This document shows positions 18,386 through 26,291 of a stretch of DNA of 61,543 nucleotides, in pieces. The notes beneath the pieces were generated by a model. The model ran no database searches, was not told where the DNA came from, and saw nothing but the letters and a program-made list of their open reading frames with translations. The DNA lies in contig HF996853.1 in assembly GCA_000432595.1 (NCBI GenBank), positions 1-61,543 on the forward strand. The letters are read 5' to 3'. How positions within the stretch are numbered: the stretch's first letter is position 1; each line of letters opens with the position of its first letter. The translations under genes were made by a program, and so were the position numbers. This DNA is from Clostridium sp. CAG:710 (GTDB lineage Bacteria > Bacillota_I > Bacilli_A > RF39 > UBA660).

Positions 18386-19636
18386 CTATTTTATAACCGC
18401 AGATAATTTACCATCTTGTAACTCTATAGTTATATTATCTCCACTTTTTAAAGTTTTTACTTTATCTATTACTTTATTATCTTTTTTAACAATACTATAT
18501 CCTCTTTTTAATGTAAGCATTGGATTAAGTACTTCTAATTTTGATAATATTTTTTCAAAATCATGCTTATTCTTATCAAAAAGTGAACTAATTCCTTTTT
18601 TTAAATTATTTTCAAGTAAGTTTAAATCGTATGTGTTTTTTTCAATTATCTTTTTTTGACTTAATAATAATCTTTCAAAAATATTATCAAATTTCTGTTC
18701 TTTTATTTCGTATATTGAAATAGGATTTCTTATTATTGGACTATCCATTATAGAATCTACTTTTTTTGTTTTAAGAGTTATTACATTATTAATACCAACA
18801 ATCGCACGCTTTTCTAATTGTGATAATAGTGATAATACATCACTCATATTAGGAACTGCCATCTCGGCTGCACCTGTTGGAGTTGGAGCTCTTAAATCAG
18901 ATACAAAATCAGATATAGTAAAATCTATTTCATGACCAACCGCAGAAATAACTGGAACATCAAGATTATGTATAGCGCGTGCCACACCTTCATCGTTAAA
19001 ACACCACATATCCTCAATTGATCCGCCGCCACGACCTATTATTAAAACATCCAAATCATAACCCTTAGTAAGTTCTATATTTCTTATAATATCACTACTT
19101 GCTTCTGCACCCTGTACCAAAGATGGAAATAAAATAGTCTTAGCTATTGGCCATCTTCTTTTAATTGTAGATAGTATATCTTTAATTGCAGCACCTGTTG
19201 GAGCAGTTATTATACCAATATTTTTAGGAATTTTAGGTATTTTCTTTTTATATTTAGGATCAAACAACCCTTCAGCTTCTAGCTTCTTTTTTAGTTGCTC
19301 ATATGCAACATATAAATTACCTACTCCATCTTCTATCATATCCAATACATAAATTTGATATGCACCTGTTGCCTCATATACACTAACTTTACCAGTAATT
19401 AAAACTTTCATACCATCAGCAGGTTCAAATTTTAATTTATTAGCACTACTAGCAAACATAATAGCGTTTATTCTTGTATATTCATCCTTAATAGTAAAAT
19501 ACAAATGTCCTCTAGTATGCCTTTTAAAGTTAGATATTTCACCTTTTAAATATATGTTACTTAGATGTATATCATTATCTATAATATATTTTATGTACTT
19601 AGTTAATTGTGTAACTGTTACATAATTTTGATTCAT
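18386..19636 (-). CDS. xseA: exodeoxyribonuclease VII large subunit
   Basis: About 416 residues: N-terminal OB-fold (about 5-100) with LKGEISNFKRHTRGHLYF, a catalytic domain with GIITAPTGAAIKDIL and IIGRGGGSIEDMWCFNDE, an AVGHEIDFTI motif, then a coiled-coil domain that carries XseB, and a C-terminal beta segment. Length and motifs are normal. A start 12 bases upstream overlaps the GAGGTG ribosome binding site, so the ATG at 19636 is used. This removes the apparent overlap with nusB. Confidence 0.96.
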   Translation of the reverse strand: MNQNYVTVTQLTKYIKYIIDNDIHLSNIYLKGEISNFKRHTRGHLYFTIKDEYTRINAIMFASSANKLKFEPADGMKVLITGKVSVYEATGAYQIYVLDMIEDGVGNLYVAYEQLKKKLEAEGLFDPKYKKKIPKIPKNIGIITAPTGAAIKDILSTIKRRWPIAKTILFPSLVQGAEASSDIIRNIELTKGYDLDVLIIGRGGGSIEDMWCFNDEGVARAIHNLDVPVISAVGHEIDFTISDFVSDLRAPTPTGAAEMAVPNMSDVLSLLSQLEKRAIVGINNVITLKTKKVDSIMDSPIIRNPISIYEIKEQKFDNIFERLLLSQKKIIEKNTYDLNLLENNLKKGISSLFDKNKHDFEKILSKLEVLNPMLTLKRGYSIVKKDNKVIDKVKTLKSGDNITIELQDGKLSAVIK

Positions 19637-19637
19637 A

Positions 19638-20036
19638 TTACACCTCATTGTGATAAATTTTATCTAATGTAGCATTAATCATCTTAGTTACTTTTTCATC
19701 ACTATATTTCTTAGAAAGCTCAACTGCTTCATTTATCGCAACTACACTTGGTGTTTCTGTATATTTAAGTTCATATATACCAAGACTTAGTATTGCCTTA
19801 TCAACTTTACTAAGACGTTCTATGTTCCAGTCAACTAAATATTTATTTGCTAAATCCGATATTTCTTTTTGATTTTTTATAATACCATTTACCATGTCAT
19901 TAACAAATTCATTTTCTACTTCTAATTGCTCTTTTATTAAATCTTTAACATCATACTTAGTATTTGTACTTTCTAAAATGTATACTTGATACATTACTTT
20001 CATAATTATTTCTCTTAATTCGCTTCTGTTTCTCAT
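19638..20036 (-). CDS. nusB: transcription antitermination protein NusB
   Basis: About 132 residues, normal for NusB, which binds boxA RNA with NusE/S10 in rRNA antitermination. Shows R-x-E-L-R-E near the start, the KVDKAILSLGIYEL motif and the final AINEAVELSKKY ... INATLDKI. The ATG at 20036 is spaced nine bases from AGGTGG, while the ATG at 20042 is too close, so the shorter form is chosen. First gene of the nusB-xseA-xseB-DUF5684 operon, behind a structured leader. Confidence 0.93.
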   Translation of the reverse strand: MRNRSELREIIMKVMYQVYILESTNTKYDVKDLIKEQLEVENEFVNDMVNGIIKNQKEISDLANKYLVDWNIERLSKVDKAILSLGIYELKYTETPSVVAINEAVELSKKYSDEKVTKMINATLDKIYHNEV

Positions 20037-20066
20037 ATTCATGCACCACCTAAACTAAATTTTATC

Positions 20067-20108
20067 ACAAAAGAAAAACAAAGTCATTATAAACTTTGCT
20101 TTTCTTGT
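20067..20108 (-). terminator. long hairpin in the nusB leader, possible attenuator
   Basis: The minus strand can form ACAAGAAAAGCAAAGT paired with ACTTTGTTTTTCTTTTGT (one wobble, a two-base bulge). A shorter CAAAGT/ACTTTG stem followed by TTTTTC would terminate. It lies between a TATACT -10 (20121-20126) and the nusB start, so readthrough could regulate the operon. It could alternatively be a terminator for weak upstream transcription. Confidence 0.45.
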
Positions 20109-20165
20109 TTTCTTTTTACTAGTATATCATTATTAATGTGACATGTTTAAAATTTTAACATATTC

Positions 20166-20212
20166 ACTGGTTATGTTAATTTTTAGGTAATTAATTTAAC
20201 ATGTAACCCAGT
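20166..20212. repeat. imperfect inverted repeat upstream of nusB
   Basis: ACTGGTTATGTTAA on the plus strand is matched by TTAACATGTAACCCAGT 17 bases later; 14 positions pair, with three extra bases in the right arm. It sits between the LysR terminator and the nusB -10 element and could be an operator or RNA structure. The rest of the 20037-20324 gap holds only the hairpins listed. Confidence 0.35.
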
Positions 20213-20250
20213 ATATTATCAAACTATAACTATTATATATAAAATAACAA

Positions 20251-20309
20251 ATAAAAATGAAATCTATATACTAGCTACTATATAATTGATAGTAGTTAAT
20301 AAGATTTCA
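20251..20309 (-). terminator. terminator of the LysR gene
   Basis: Outer stem TGAAATCT/AGATTTCA with an inner CTACTA/TAGTAG stem, followed on the minus strand by TTTTTATTTG. Confidence 0.65.
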
Positions 20310-20324
20310 CTTTATATATCTTTG

Positions 20325-21239
20325 TTAAAAATTATTTTTAAAATATTCTCTTAAATACTCCAAAAATTTTAATGTTGTCCTATCTAGACTTTTTTCATTA
20401 TAAGCAATACTAAACTTAGTAGTTGGATTCATAAAATCTATTGGTATTTCATAAAAGGTTTTATCTTTTAATTCTTTCTCAACACACTTTCTAAGACCCC
20501 AGCCTATTCCCATATCTTTTTTTACAAGTTCTTTTATAAGATCAATTGCATATATTCTAAGGTTAGTAGTAGCTATCATATTTTTTCTTTTAAACATTTC
20601 TTCAAGTGAATTTATATCATCATATCCTCTAGTTGGTAATATAAGTGGGTATTCAACCAATCTTTTACTATTATTTTGCATATATAAATCATAATACTTT
20701 TTTGAAGTAAAGAAACAATTTTCCATTTCACAAAGTATCTCTTCTTTATAATTAGAATCATTTATAAATATAGGATACTGAAGTATTACAAAATCAAACT
20801 CTTTATTTTTTAGCTTTTCTCTTGCAACTTCTGTGCCAGTCGTAATAACATCAAATTTTACTTTTGGATATTCTAATACAAAATCCTTAATTAATTTTGG
20901 CAACATAAACAGTGAAATATGTCCATATATTCCTATTCTAATCTCACCAGTTAATTCCTTATCACTTTCTGTAATAGATCGCTCTGCCATCAAAATATTA
21001 TTAAATGCATTTTGAACATACCCCATAAGTTTTTCACCATTTTCGGTTAACTTAACACTTTTATTTCCACGAATAAATAGTTGGGTATCTAATTGTTCTT
21101 CTAACTCTTTAACGGATCTGCTGATTGCTGGTTGTGATACATGAAGTAATTCTGTAGCCCTCGAGAAACTTTTACACTCTGCAACCGCATAAAACGCTCG
21201 ATATTTGTTAAAATCAAAATTACTATTATAAATTCCCAT
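20325..21239 (-). CDS. LysR-type transcriptional regulator
   Basis: 304 residues: an N-terminal winged helix-turn-helix (about 9-68, with ECKSFSRATELLHVSQPAISRSVKELE), then a periplasmic-binding-like effector domain (about 95-300). Length is typical for LysR-type regulators. The ribosome binding site is GGAGG. It follows the ATPase-CYTH gene by 19 bases, so the two are probably cotranscribed, which is unusual because LysR genes are commonly divergent from their targets. Effector and targets cannot be told from sequence. Confidence 0.92.
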   Translation of the reverse strand: MGIYNSNFDFNKYRAFYAVAECKSFSRATELLHVSQPAISRSVKELEEQLDTQLFIRGNKSVKLTENGEKLMGYVQNAFNNILMAERSITESDKELTGEIRIGIYGHISLFMLPKLIKDFVLEYPKVKFDVITTGTEVAREKLKNKEFDFVILQYPIFINDSNYKEEILCEMENCFFTSKKYYDLYMQNNSKRLVEYPLILPTRGYDDINSLEEMFKRKNMIATTNLRIYAIDLIKELVKKDMGIGWGLRKCVEKELKDKTFYEIPIDFMNPTTKFSIAYNEKSLDRTTLKFLEYLREYFKNNF

Positions 21240-21258
21240 ATATCCTCCTAAATTGTTT

Positions 21259-22413
21259 CTATATTAACATACTTTTTTCTTTTTTCAATACTTTTTCTCT
21301 ATTTTTTAAAGATTTATCTAAAGAACCATCAAGTTTTTCTATAATTCTAACATCTTTTGGTAACTCTTCAAGAGATAAAACATCATCCCTATCAAATTCT
21401 AATGTAGTAAAATCTTCATAAAATGATACTTTAAACAGATGATTATTTTCTATAAAAGACAATTCTGTTTTTGTCACTTCATCACTAACTTCATTTTTAT
21501 TAAGTAACTCACTATATGCTAATTCATCAATTTTTTGATCTCCTATAACCACACTTTTATTACTTCTATTTGATACAACTTGTAAAAAGTATGTTGAATA
21601 ATCTCTATAAGTTCTTTTTATCAAAATTGTATCTAAATAAGAAGGTAATCCAAAATTCATATATTTGTTATTTACCTGAATTGTTCTTGAGTTTTCATTA
21701 GTATACTGATAGAAATCATCAGGATCTGTTTCAATAAGATACTTCTCTTGATTATCTTTTATCCCATAAGTAATATAATCTTTAATATGATTTATAACCT
21801 GATCAATTTCTTCTTGAAGAGGAATATCACTTCTAAATAATTTTAGATTTCTATGTCCTACCCACGCAGTCGAAGTCAAGTAATCAATACTTTTAGCCCA
21901 TTCAGCTTCTTCAAATCTAGCTTTATTATTTTCAAGACTATATTTTTGTGGAAGACATGTAGCAGTTGAAAGTAGATCAATAACAAGATCATACTGATCA
22001 AGAATTTCTAATTCTTCCATACCATTTTCCGTAACAAGACGCTCAAATTCTTCTTTACTATTTAAATATGCTCTTCCGTCTAAAAGCCCTCTATCATATA
22101 TAAATAAACACATATCTGCATCATACCCAAAACGAACAGCTTGTTCTGCTAACTCTTCCTTTGATTTCTGAACTCCAAATAATATATTTTGAAAATCATA
22201 TACATTATTTGCTTCAACTGGTGTTATACCATTTGAAATTAATTCAGTTGCTGTCTCAGGTACAGTTATTAATTTTATCCTCTTGCCATTTAAATGAATT
22301 ATGTTTTTATATTTTGAATCTACATCATTTACTGACAATTCCTTAATTGCATTTAAAACACTAGTTTTACCACCTGCAGGTCCCCCTGTTAGTGCAATCT
22401 TAATAATATCCAT
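21259..22413 (-). CDS. ATPase (AAA_28/TTD14-like) fused to a CYTH domain
   Basis: 384 residues. The N-terminal P-loop domain (1-200) has Walker A GGPAGGKTS at 10-18, and YDRGLLDGRAYL, as in NadR-like kinases and the TTD14 family. The C-terminal domain (about 222-365) has the CYTH pattern of alternating charged strands: EKYLIE, TILIKRTYR, KTELSF and LEFDRDD. CYTH enzymes act on triphosphates or nucleotide polyphosphates through a tunnel lined by Lys/Arg/Glu. The fusion occurs in eukaryotic TTD14 and some bacteria, and its substrate here is unknown. A second, stand-alone CYTH protein lies at 52240. Own promoter; the LysR gene follows. Confidence 0.75.
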   Translation of the reverse strand: MDIIKIALTGGPAGGKTSVLNAIKELSVNDVDSKYKNIIHLNGKRIKLITVPETATELISNGITPVEANNVYDFQNILFGVQKSKEELAEQAVRFGYDADMCLFIYDRGLLDGRAYLNSKEEFERLVTENGMEELEILDQYDLVIDLLSTATCLPQKYSLENNKARFEEAEWAKSIDYLTSTAWVGHRNLKLFRSDIPLQEEIDQVINHIKDYITYGIKDNQEKYLIETDPDDFYQYTNENSRTIQVNNKYMNFGLPSYLDTILIKRTYRDYSTYFLQVVSNRSNKSVVIGDQKIDELAYSELLNKNEVSDEVTKTELSFIENNHLFKVSFYEDFTTLEFDRDDVLSLEELPKDVRIIEKLDGSLDKSLKNREKVLKKEKSMLI

Positions 22414-22464
22414 TTACTAATCCCTTTCTTAAAAAACTATTGGCCATAAAGTTTTTATAACCCT

Positions 22465-22493
22465 ATACTAGCAACCCATTAATAATAATGCAA
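22465..22493 (-). promoter_or_regulatory. promoter of the ATPase-CYTH/LysR unit
   Basis: TTGCAT, 17-bp spacer, TAGTAT on the minus strand. Confidence 0.55.
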
Positions 22494-22529
22494 ATATAAT
22501 TTTTTTATAGGAATTATAACAAAAATTAA

Positions 22530-22558
22530 TAAAAGACCCAAGCCTATAACTTGAGTCT
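22530..22558 (-). terminator. terminator of obg
   Basis: AGACTCAAG - loop - CTTGGGTCT (one wobble) followed by TTTTATT on the minus strand. Confidence 0.75.
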
Positions 22559-22564
22559 ATAACA

Positions 22565-23833
22565 TTATCTATATTCAAAGAAGAAATCTAATATTCTTAC
22601 CTTATCTCCTGGTTCAGCACCTAATTCAATTAATTTATCATCTACACCCATTTTTCTAATCTTTTTAGAAAAACGAGCTAATCCCTCATCAGTGAATTTA
22701 GTCATTTTAAATATTTTTTCTATTTCATCTCCACGAATTACCCAACAATCATCTTCTTTAGTGATTGTATAAGGCTCATCCTTTTTGAATTTATACAATA
22801 CATGAGATTCAAATTTATCATCCTCATACAATGCAGTAACAGGAATTTCATCTAACATATCCGCAAGAGATGTTACAACATCCTCTAATCCAGTATTAGT
22901 CATTGCACTTACTTCAAATATTTTCTTGTCCCCTATTTTTTGCTTAAACTTTTCAAGATTCTCTTTTGCAGAAGGTAAATCCATCTTATTAGCAATTATA
23001 ATTTCTGGTTTTTTTAATATATCTTTATTAAAATTTTCTAGTTCTTTATTTATAGTAACATAATCTAAATAAGGATCTCTTCCTTCAAACGCACTCATAT
23101 CTATTACATGAGCAATTACCCTTGTTCTTTCAATATGTTTTAAGAATCTATCTCCTAGTCCTTCACCCAAGGAAGCACCTTCTATTAAACCAGGTAAATC
23201 AGCAATTACAAAACTTCTTCCATCCTTAGTTCTAACAACACCAAGATTAGGATTCAATGTAGTAAAGTGATATGCCGCTATTTTAGGCTTAGCCTTTGAT
23301 ACACAAGATATAATAGTACTCTTACCAACACTAGGCATGCCAACAAGACCAACATCCGCAAGTAGTTTTAACTCTACTTTTAATTCTTTAACTTCACCAG
23401 GCTCTCCATTCTCAGCAAAGTTTGGTGCAGGATTTGATTGTGTTTTAAACGCAGTATTACCACGTCCACCACGTCCACCATATGCAACTACTACCTCGTC
23501 ATCTTTTCCTTTTAAGTCTGCTATTATAAAGCCAGTTCCTAAATCTGTAACTATAGTTCCTTGTGGTACTTTAATAATAACATCATCTGCCGCAGCACCG
23601 TTCTGGTTCTTACCTCTTCCGTTTTCACCTTTTTTTCCTTTAATAGTTTTCATATATCTTAAATCTATTAATGTATGTAACCCCTCATCTACTTTAAATA
23701 TAATGTTAGAGCCATGTCCACCATTACCCCCAAAAGGGCCACCCATTGCTACATATTTTTCTCTTCTAAATGCTAGGCAACCATCTCCACCATTACCAGC
23801 CTCAACTTTTATTACAACCTCATCTATAAACAT
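22565..23833 (-). CDS. obg: GTPase Obg
   Basis: 422 residues: glycine-rich Obg fold (1-158, with the Gly-Gly-Asn/His-Gly repeats), G domain (about 159-330) with GMPSVGKSTI, DLPGLIEGAS and ANKMD, and the C-terminal OCT domain (about 345-422). All nucleotide-binding motifs are intact. Essential GTPase linked to 50S assembly and the stress response. It carries its own strong promoter and terminator and is not next to rpmA, unlike many bacteria; the L21/L27 operon is about 2.5 kb away. Confidence 0.97.
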   Translation of the reverse strand: MFIDEVVIKVEAGNGGDGCLAFRREKYVAMGGPFGGNGGHGSNIIFKVDEGLHTLIDLRYMKTIKGKKGENGRGKNQNGAAADDVIIKVPQGTIVTDLGTGFIIADLKGKDDEVVVAYGGRGGRGNTAFKTQSNPAPNFAENGEPGEVKELKVELKLLADVGLVGMPSVGKSTIISCVSKAKPKIAAYHFTTLNPNLGVVRTKDGRSFVIADLPGLIEGASLGEGLGDRFLKHIERTRVIAHVIDMSAFEGRDPYLDYVTINKELENFNKDILKKPEIIIANKMDLPSAKENLEKFKQKIGDKKIFEVSAMTNTGLEDVVTSLADMLDEIPVTALYEDDKFESHVLYKFKKDEPYTITKEDDCWVIRGDEIEKIFKMTKFTDEGLARFSKKIRKMGVDDKLIELGAEPGDKVRILDFFFEYR

Positions 23834-23863
23834 ATTATTAATCCCCTTTCATAACATAATTTC

Positions 23864-23892
23864 AGTATATAATGCAAAACATAAGTGGTCAA
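23864..23892 (-). promoter_or_regulatory. sigma-A promoter of obg
   Basis: TTGACC, 17-bp spacer, TATACT on the minus strand, with the -10 ending 30 bases before the start codon. Confidence 0.75.
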
Positions 23893-23900
23893 GTAAAACT

Positions 23901-23925
23901 TAAAAAGAAGATGATAGTCATCTTC
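23901..23925 (-). terminator. terminator of the 23942 gene
   Basis: GAAGATGA - TAG - TCATCTTC followed on the minus strand by TTTTTAAGTTTT. Confidence 0.75.
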
Positions 23926-23941
23926 TCTTTAAATAACGAAA

Positions 23942-24433
23942 TTATTTATTATTTATACTAAGTCTTAAAGTCTTTGATTCAGACTTTTTTTCCATTTCTT
24001 TTTCCATTAATACAGAAGCAACTTCTACAGAATGTGCCTTAAGTCCACCTTTTTCAAGATCATTTATCAATGCTTTTACATTTCTCTCATGAATTGAATT
24101 AGGTACTTCTTCATTTAAAGAAACTTCCATTCTTTCTCCTAAACTTCCTTGAAATATATCCGTACACTTATCTAAAAGTTTAGAAACAAGACTCCTATCT
24201 TCAAGTAGATCTAAATACAAATCATCTGAAAAATAAAATTTATTAAGTGAATACTCTTCATTATTATTCGATATAAGAGAGAAACTACATTCTTCATCAT
24301 TTGAAGAAAAATAATCTTTTAATTCTTCCATATTTTTAAAAAGTAGTATAAATGCTTTCATATCTTCTTCATTAAGAGAAAGTATCTTACGTCTATTATT
24401 ACTGCTATCAATTTTAACTAATGTTGTTTTCAC
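23942..24433 (-). CDS. hypothetical cytoplasmic protein
   Basis: 163 residues, acidic, no membrane segment and no motif I recognise. It starts at GTG with an AAGGAGG site ten bases upstream. The mRNA leader contains two tandem hairpins just before this site, behind a near-consensus promoter. It is transcribed alone, between obg and a surface protein gene. Function unknown. Confidence 0.6.
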   Translation of the reverse strand: MKTTLVKIDSSNNRRKILSLNEEDMKAFILLFKNMEELKDYFSSNDEECSFSLISNNNEEYSLNKFYFSDDLYLDLLEDRSLVSKLLDKCTDIFQGSLGERMEVSLNEEVPNSIHERNVKALINDLEKGGLKAHSVEVASVLMEKEMEKKSESKTLRLSINNK

Positions 24434-24457
24434 GCTTTTAAGCCTCCTTATTCATAT

Positions 24458-24487
24458 GAAACATCTAATGTTTCGCCTTTTTTGGCG
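24458..24487 (-). promoter_or_regulatory. tandem hairpins in the 5' leader of the 23942 gene
   Basis: Minus strand CGCC-AAAAAA-GGCG followed directly by GAAACAT-TAG-ATGTTTC (the two share one base). They lie 11 bases upstream of the AAGGAGG site, inside a leader of about 55 bases. They could protect the mRNA end or control translation. No T tract follows, so they are not a terminator. Confidence 0.5.
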
Positions 24488-24497
24488 TGCGTTCTAC

Positions 24498-24526
24498 ATT
24501 TTATCAAAAAAAAGATGATTTGTCAA
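24498..24526 (-). promoter_or_regulatory. sigma-A promoter of the 23942 gene
   Basis: TTGACA, 17-bp spacer, TAAAAT on the minus strand. The -35 box lies in the loop of the terminator of the preceding gene. Confidence 0.75.
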
Positions 24527-24538
24527 TTACTAATCACC
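24506..24538 (-). terminator. terminator of the surface protein gene, overlapping the next promoter
   Basis: GGTGATT - loop - AATCATC (one wobble) followed by eight T on the minus strand. The loop contains the TTGACA of the downstream promoter. Confidence 0.55.
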
Positions 24539-24570
24539 TCTATTAAGCACACAAATTACTACAAAATACG

Positions 24571-25200
24571 CTATCTCCTCTTAAATAGTGTATAACCAAC
24601 TAATGCAATAACCAATCCTGCCAACCCAACTATAACATAATTTAAGCTCTTAGGATTATTTACCGCATCATTTACAACTGCACCTGTTAAAAAATATTCA
24701 GAACAATGATTAATAACAAATTCAGCATAGCCATCCTTTACCTTAATATTTTTCTCAACAAATTCAACCTTTTTAGTCTCTTCATTGTAATAATATAAGT
24801 ACAAATTATCGCCATCACTAAACTTATCTTTAACATTAACCTTTATCTTAGCATCTGTAGGTAAATCACCATGATGAGAGAAAGATATATAAACCTTATT
24901 CCCTTCTGGTGCTAGTCGGTCTATCTCTTCTTTTTTAGTAGATGTAAAATCTATATTAAAATTAAGAGTTATTTTATCTTTTATTTTGTTTTTATCAAAA
25001 CTCCAGGAATAACTAAGTCCTGTAGACTTTTCAGTTAATCCAATTACTACTTCATCATTTTTAATTGTTTTTGTTATATTATAATCGCTTTCATTTATAC
25101 CAACAATGTCTACATACGGAGGTACTTCATCTAAAACCGATGCATAACAAATCGTTGGTATAAATAAAATTGCTATTAAAAATATTAGTAATTTTTTCAT
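24571..25200 (-). CDS. secreted/surface protein with C-terminal membrane anchor
   Basis: 209 residues: a signal peptide (about 1-20, ending ICYA), an extracellular beta-rich domain (about 25-175), and a C-terminal hydrophobic segment (about 186-205) ending in KRR. The layout is that of a sortase-type sorting signal. The position where LPXTG would lie reads NPKSLNY, so either it is simply a tail-anchored protein or the sortase motif is divergent. It begins 16 bases after the CPBP gene and is probably cotranscribed with it. Specific function unknown. Confidence 0.65.
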   Translation of the reverse strand: MKKLLIFLIAILFIPTICYASVLDEVPPYVDIVGINESDYNITKTIKNDEVVIGLTEKSTGLSYSWSFDKNKIKDKITLNFNIDFTSTKKEEIDRLAPEGNKVYISFSHHGDLPTDAKIKVNVKDKFSDGDNLYLYYYNEETKKVEFVEKNIKVKDGYAEFVINHCSEYFLTGAVVNDAVNNPKSLNYVIVGLAGLVIALVGYTLFKRR

Positions 25201-25216
25201 AGTACCTCCGGTATCG

Positions 25217-25933
25217 TTAGCTTTTAATCAATAATAATGTTAATGGAACCAATTGATAAGTAAATTTAATTAACATAAGTAGGATGATATTATTATTATG
25301 TCTTGTATAAGCATAAGAAAATAAAAGCGCTGGTAAAAAATATGATAAAATATCAAGAACTATTGTCTTAGAACTAAATCCTACAAAAGCAAAATTAATT
25401 AGTGTATAAACAGATGCACTTACTAGTATAAACACCCACTTATTCTTAATAACATCACTTATTGATTCTCTAAATATTAACTCTTCTGCAACAATTGCAA
25501 AAACCATTGTTTTAAAGATTTTATATGTTAAATTTAATGTATTTGAATCAAACAATAATTTTGTATTTCCATCTTGCATATTACTAGCTGTTGGCCATAA
25601 CAAATCAGTTAATACACCCATGCATATGTTAAAAATAAATATAATTGCAAACCATAACACAACAGTTTTTATAACATCAATAACTTTATAGTTTTCCTTT
25701 AAATCCTTAAGATCATTTTTTAAATTTTCACGATAAGCAAACACTATACAGATCAAGAAAATCAAATCGGCTACAAAAGATATTAATGTTGTATTTACAA
25801 TATTAAATGTAGAAAATACAATAGAAATAACATTTGAATAAAGTAAATAACATATAAAAACCAAAAGTGTTTTGATAAGCTTTTCACTTGCATTTTTCTG
25901 TGAAGTATTATTTTTAATGACTTTTTCCTTCAT
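25217..25933 (-). CDS. CPBP-family (Abi/CAAX-protease-like) membrane protein with incomplete active site
   Basis: 238 residues with about six to seven membrane segments. Motif 1 of the CPBP family is intact (EELIFR, Glu150-Glu151 and Arg155). Motif 2, normally F-x-x-x-H, reads FAFVG. Motif 3, normally H-x-x-x-N, reads KFTYQ. The metal-binding or catalytic His residues appear absent, so the protein may be a non-proteolytic relative. CPBP proteins act in bacteriocin immunity and membrane proteolysis. It is paired with the surface protein gene 16 bases downstream. Confidence 0.75.
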   Translation of the reverse strand: MKEKVIKNNTSQKNASEKLIKTLLVFICYLLYSNVISIVFSTFNIVNTTLISFVADLIFLICIVFAYRENLKNDLKDLKENYKVIDVIKTVVLWFAIIFIFNICMGVLTDLLWPTASNMQDGNTKLLFDSNTLNLTYKIFKTMVFAIVAEELIFRESISDVIKNKWVFILVSASVYTLINFAFVGFSSKTIVLDILSYFLPALLFSYAYTRHNNNIILLMLIKFTYQLVPLTLLLIKS

Positions 25934-25955
25934 ATGAACACCCTACCTTTATTAG

Positions 25956-25985
25956 ATTATAACACGCGGGTTAAACTTACTTCAA
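25956..25985 (-). promoter_or_regulatory. promoter of the CPBP/surface protein unit
   Basis: TTGAAG, 18-bp spacer, extended TGTTATAAT on the minus strand. Confidence 0.65.
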
Positions 25986-26004
25986 GCATTTCTAAAGACT
26001 TTCA

Positions 26005-26029
26005 ACAAAAAAGACTCTAAAAAGAGTCT
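26005..26029 (-). terminator. terminator of the small transcription unit at 26041-26150
   Basis: AGACTC-TTTTTA-GAGTCT followed by six T on the minus strand. It closes a very short unit that contains no ordinary gene. Confidence 0.8.
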
Positions 26030-26040
26030 AGTTTACATAT

Positions 26041-26070
26041 TAGAAGAATCTAGATAACCATTTCCACATA
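26041..26070 (-). CDS. candidate nine-residue micro-ORF
   Basis: ATG TGG AAA TGG TTA TCT AGA TTC TTC stop encodes MWKWLSRFF, preceded by GAAGGGAGG at ten bases. It lies on a transcript of about 140 bases with a good promoter (26153-26181) and a strong terminator, between rpmA and the CPBP gene. A second possible frame upstream (GTG start, MIQTSDYSLV, after GAGGGG) precedes it. The region could instead be a non-coding RNA. Between 25986 and 26245 I see nothing else. Confidence 0.4.
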
Positions 26071-26152
26071 ATCTAAAAGCCTCCCTTCTTTTTTATACTA
26101 GTGAATAATCACTTGTTTGTATCACTTTTTTGTATTCCCCTCTGACAATATA

Positions 26153-26181
26153 AGTATATATCATTTTTAGAAAAAATACAA
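26153..26181 (-). promoter_or_regulatory. promoter of the small unit downstream of rpmA
   Basis: TTGTAT, 17-bp spacer, TATACT on the minus strand. A 14-bp inverted repeat AGTGATTATTCACT lies within the transcribed leader. Confidence 0.6.
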
Positions 26182-26244
26182 TAGTAATCAAACATTGTAT
26201 ATCATTTTATTTATAGAAACATTTAAAAAATGTAACTATCAAGA

Positions 26245-26279
26245 AAATAAAAAGCAGCATCAAAAATAGATACTGCTTT
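26245..26279 (-). terminator. terminator of the rplU-prp-rpmA operon
   Basis: AAAGCAGTATC - loop - GATGCTGCTTT (one wobble) followed by T's on the minus strand, 12 bases after the rpmA stop. Confidence 0.85.
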
Positions 26280-26291
26280 ATATATATAAAA

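Noticed and set aside
23337..23903. 188-codon open frame on the plus strand opposite obg
   Set aside because: Antisense to the glycine-rich Obg fold; its Pro/Ser-rich translation mirrors Gly-rich codons. No ribosome binding site.
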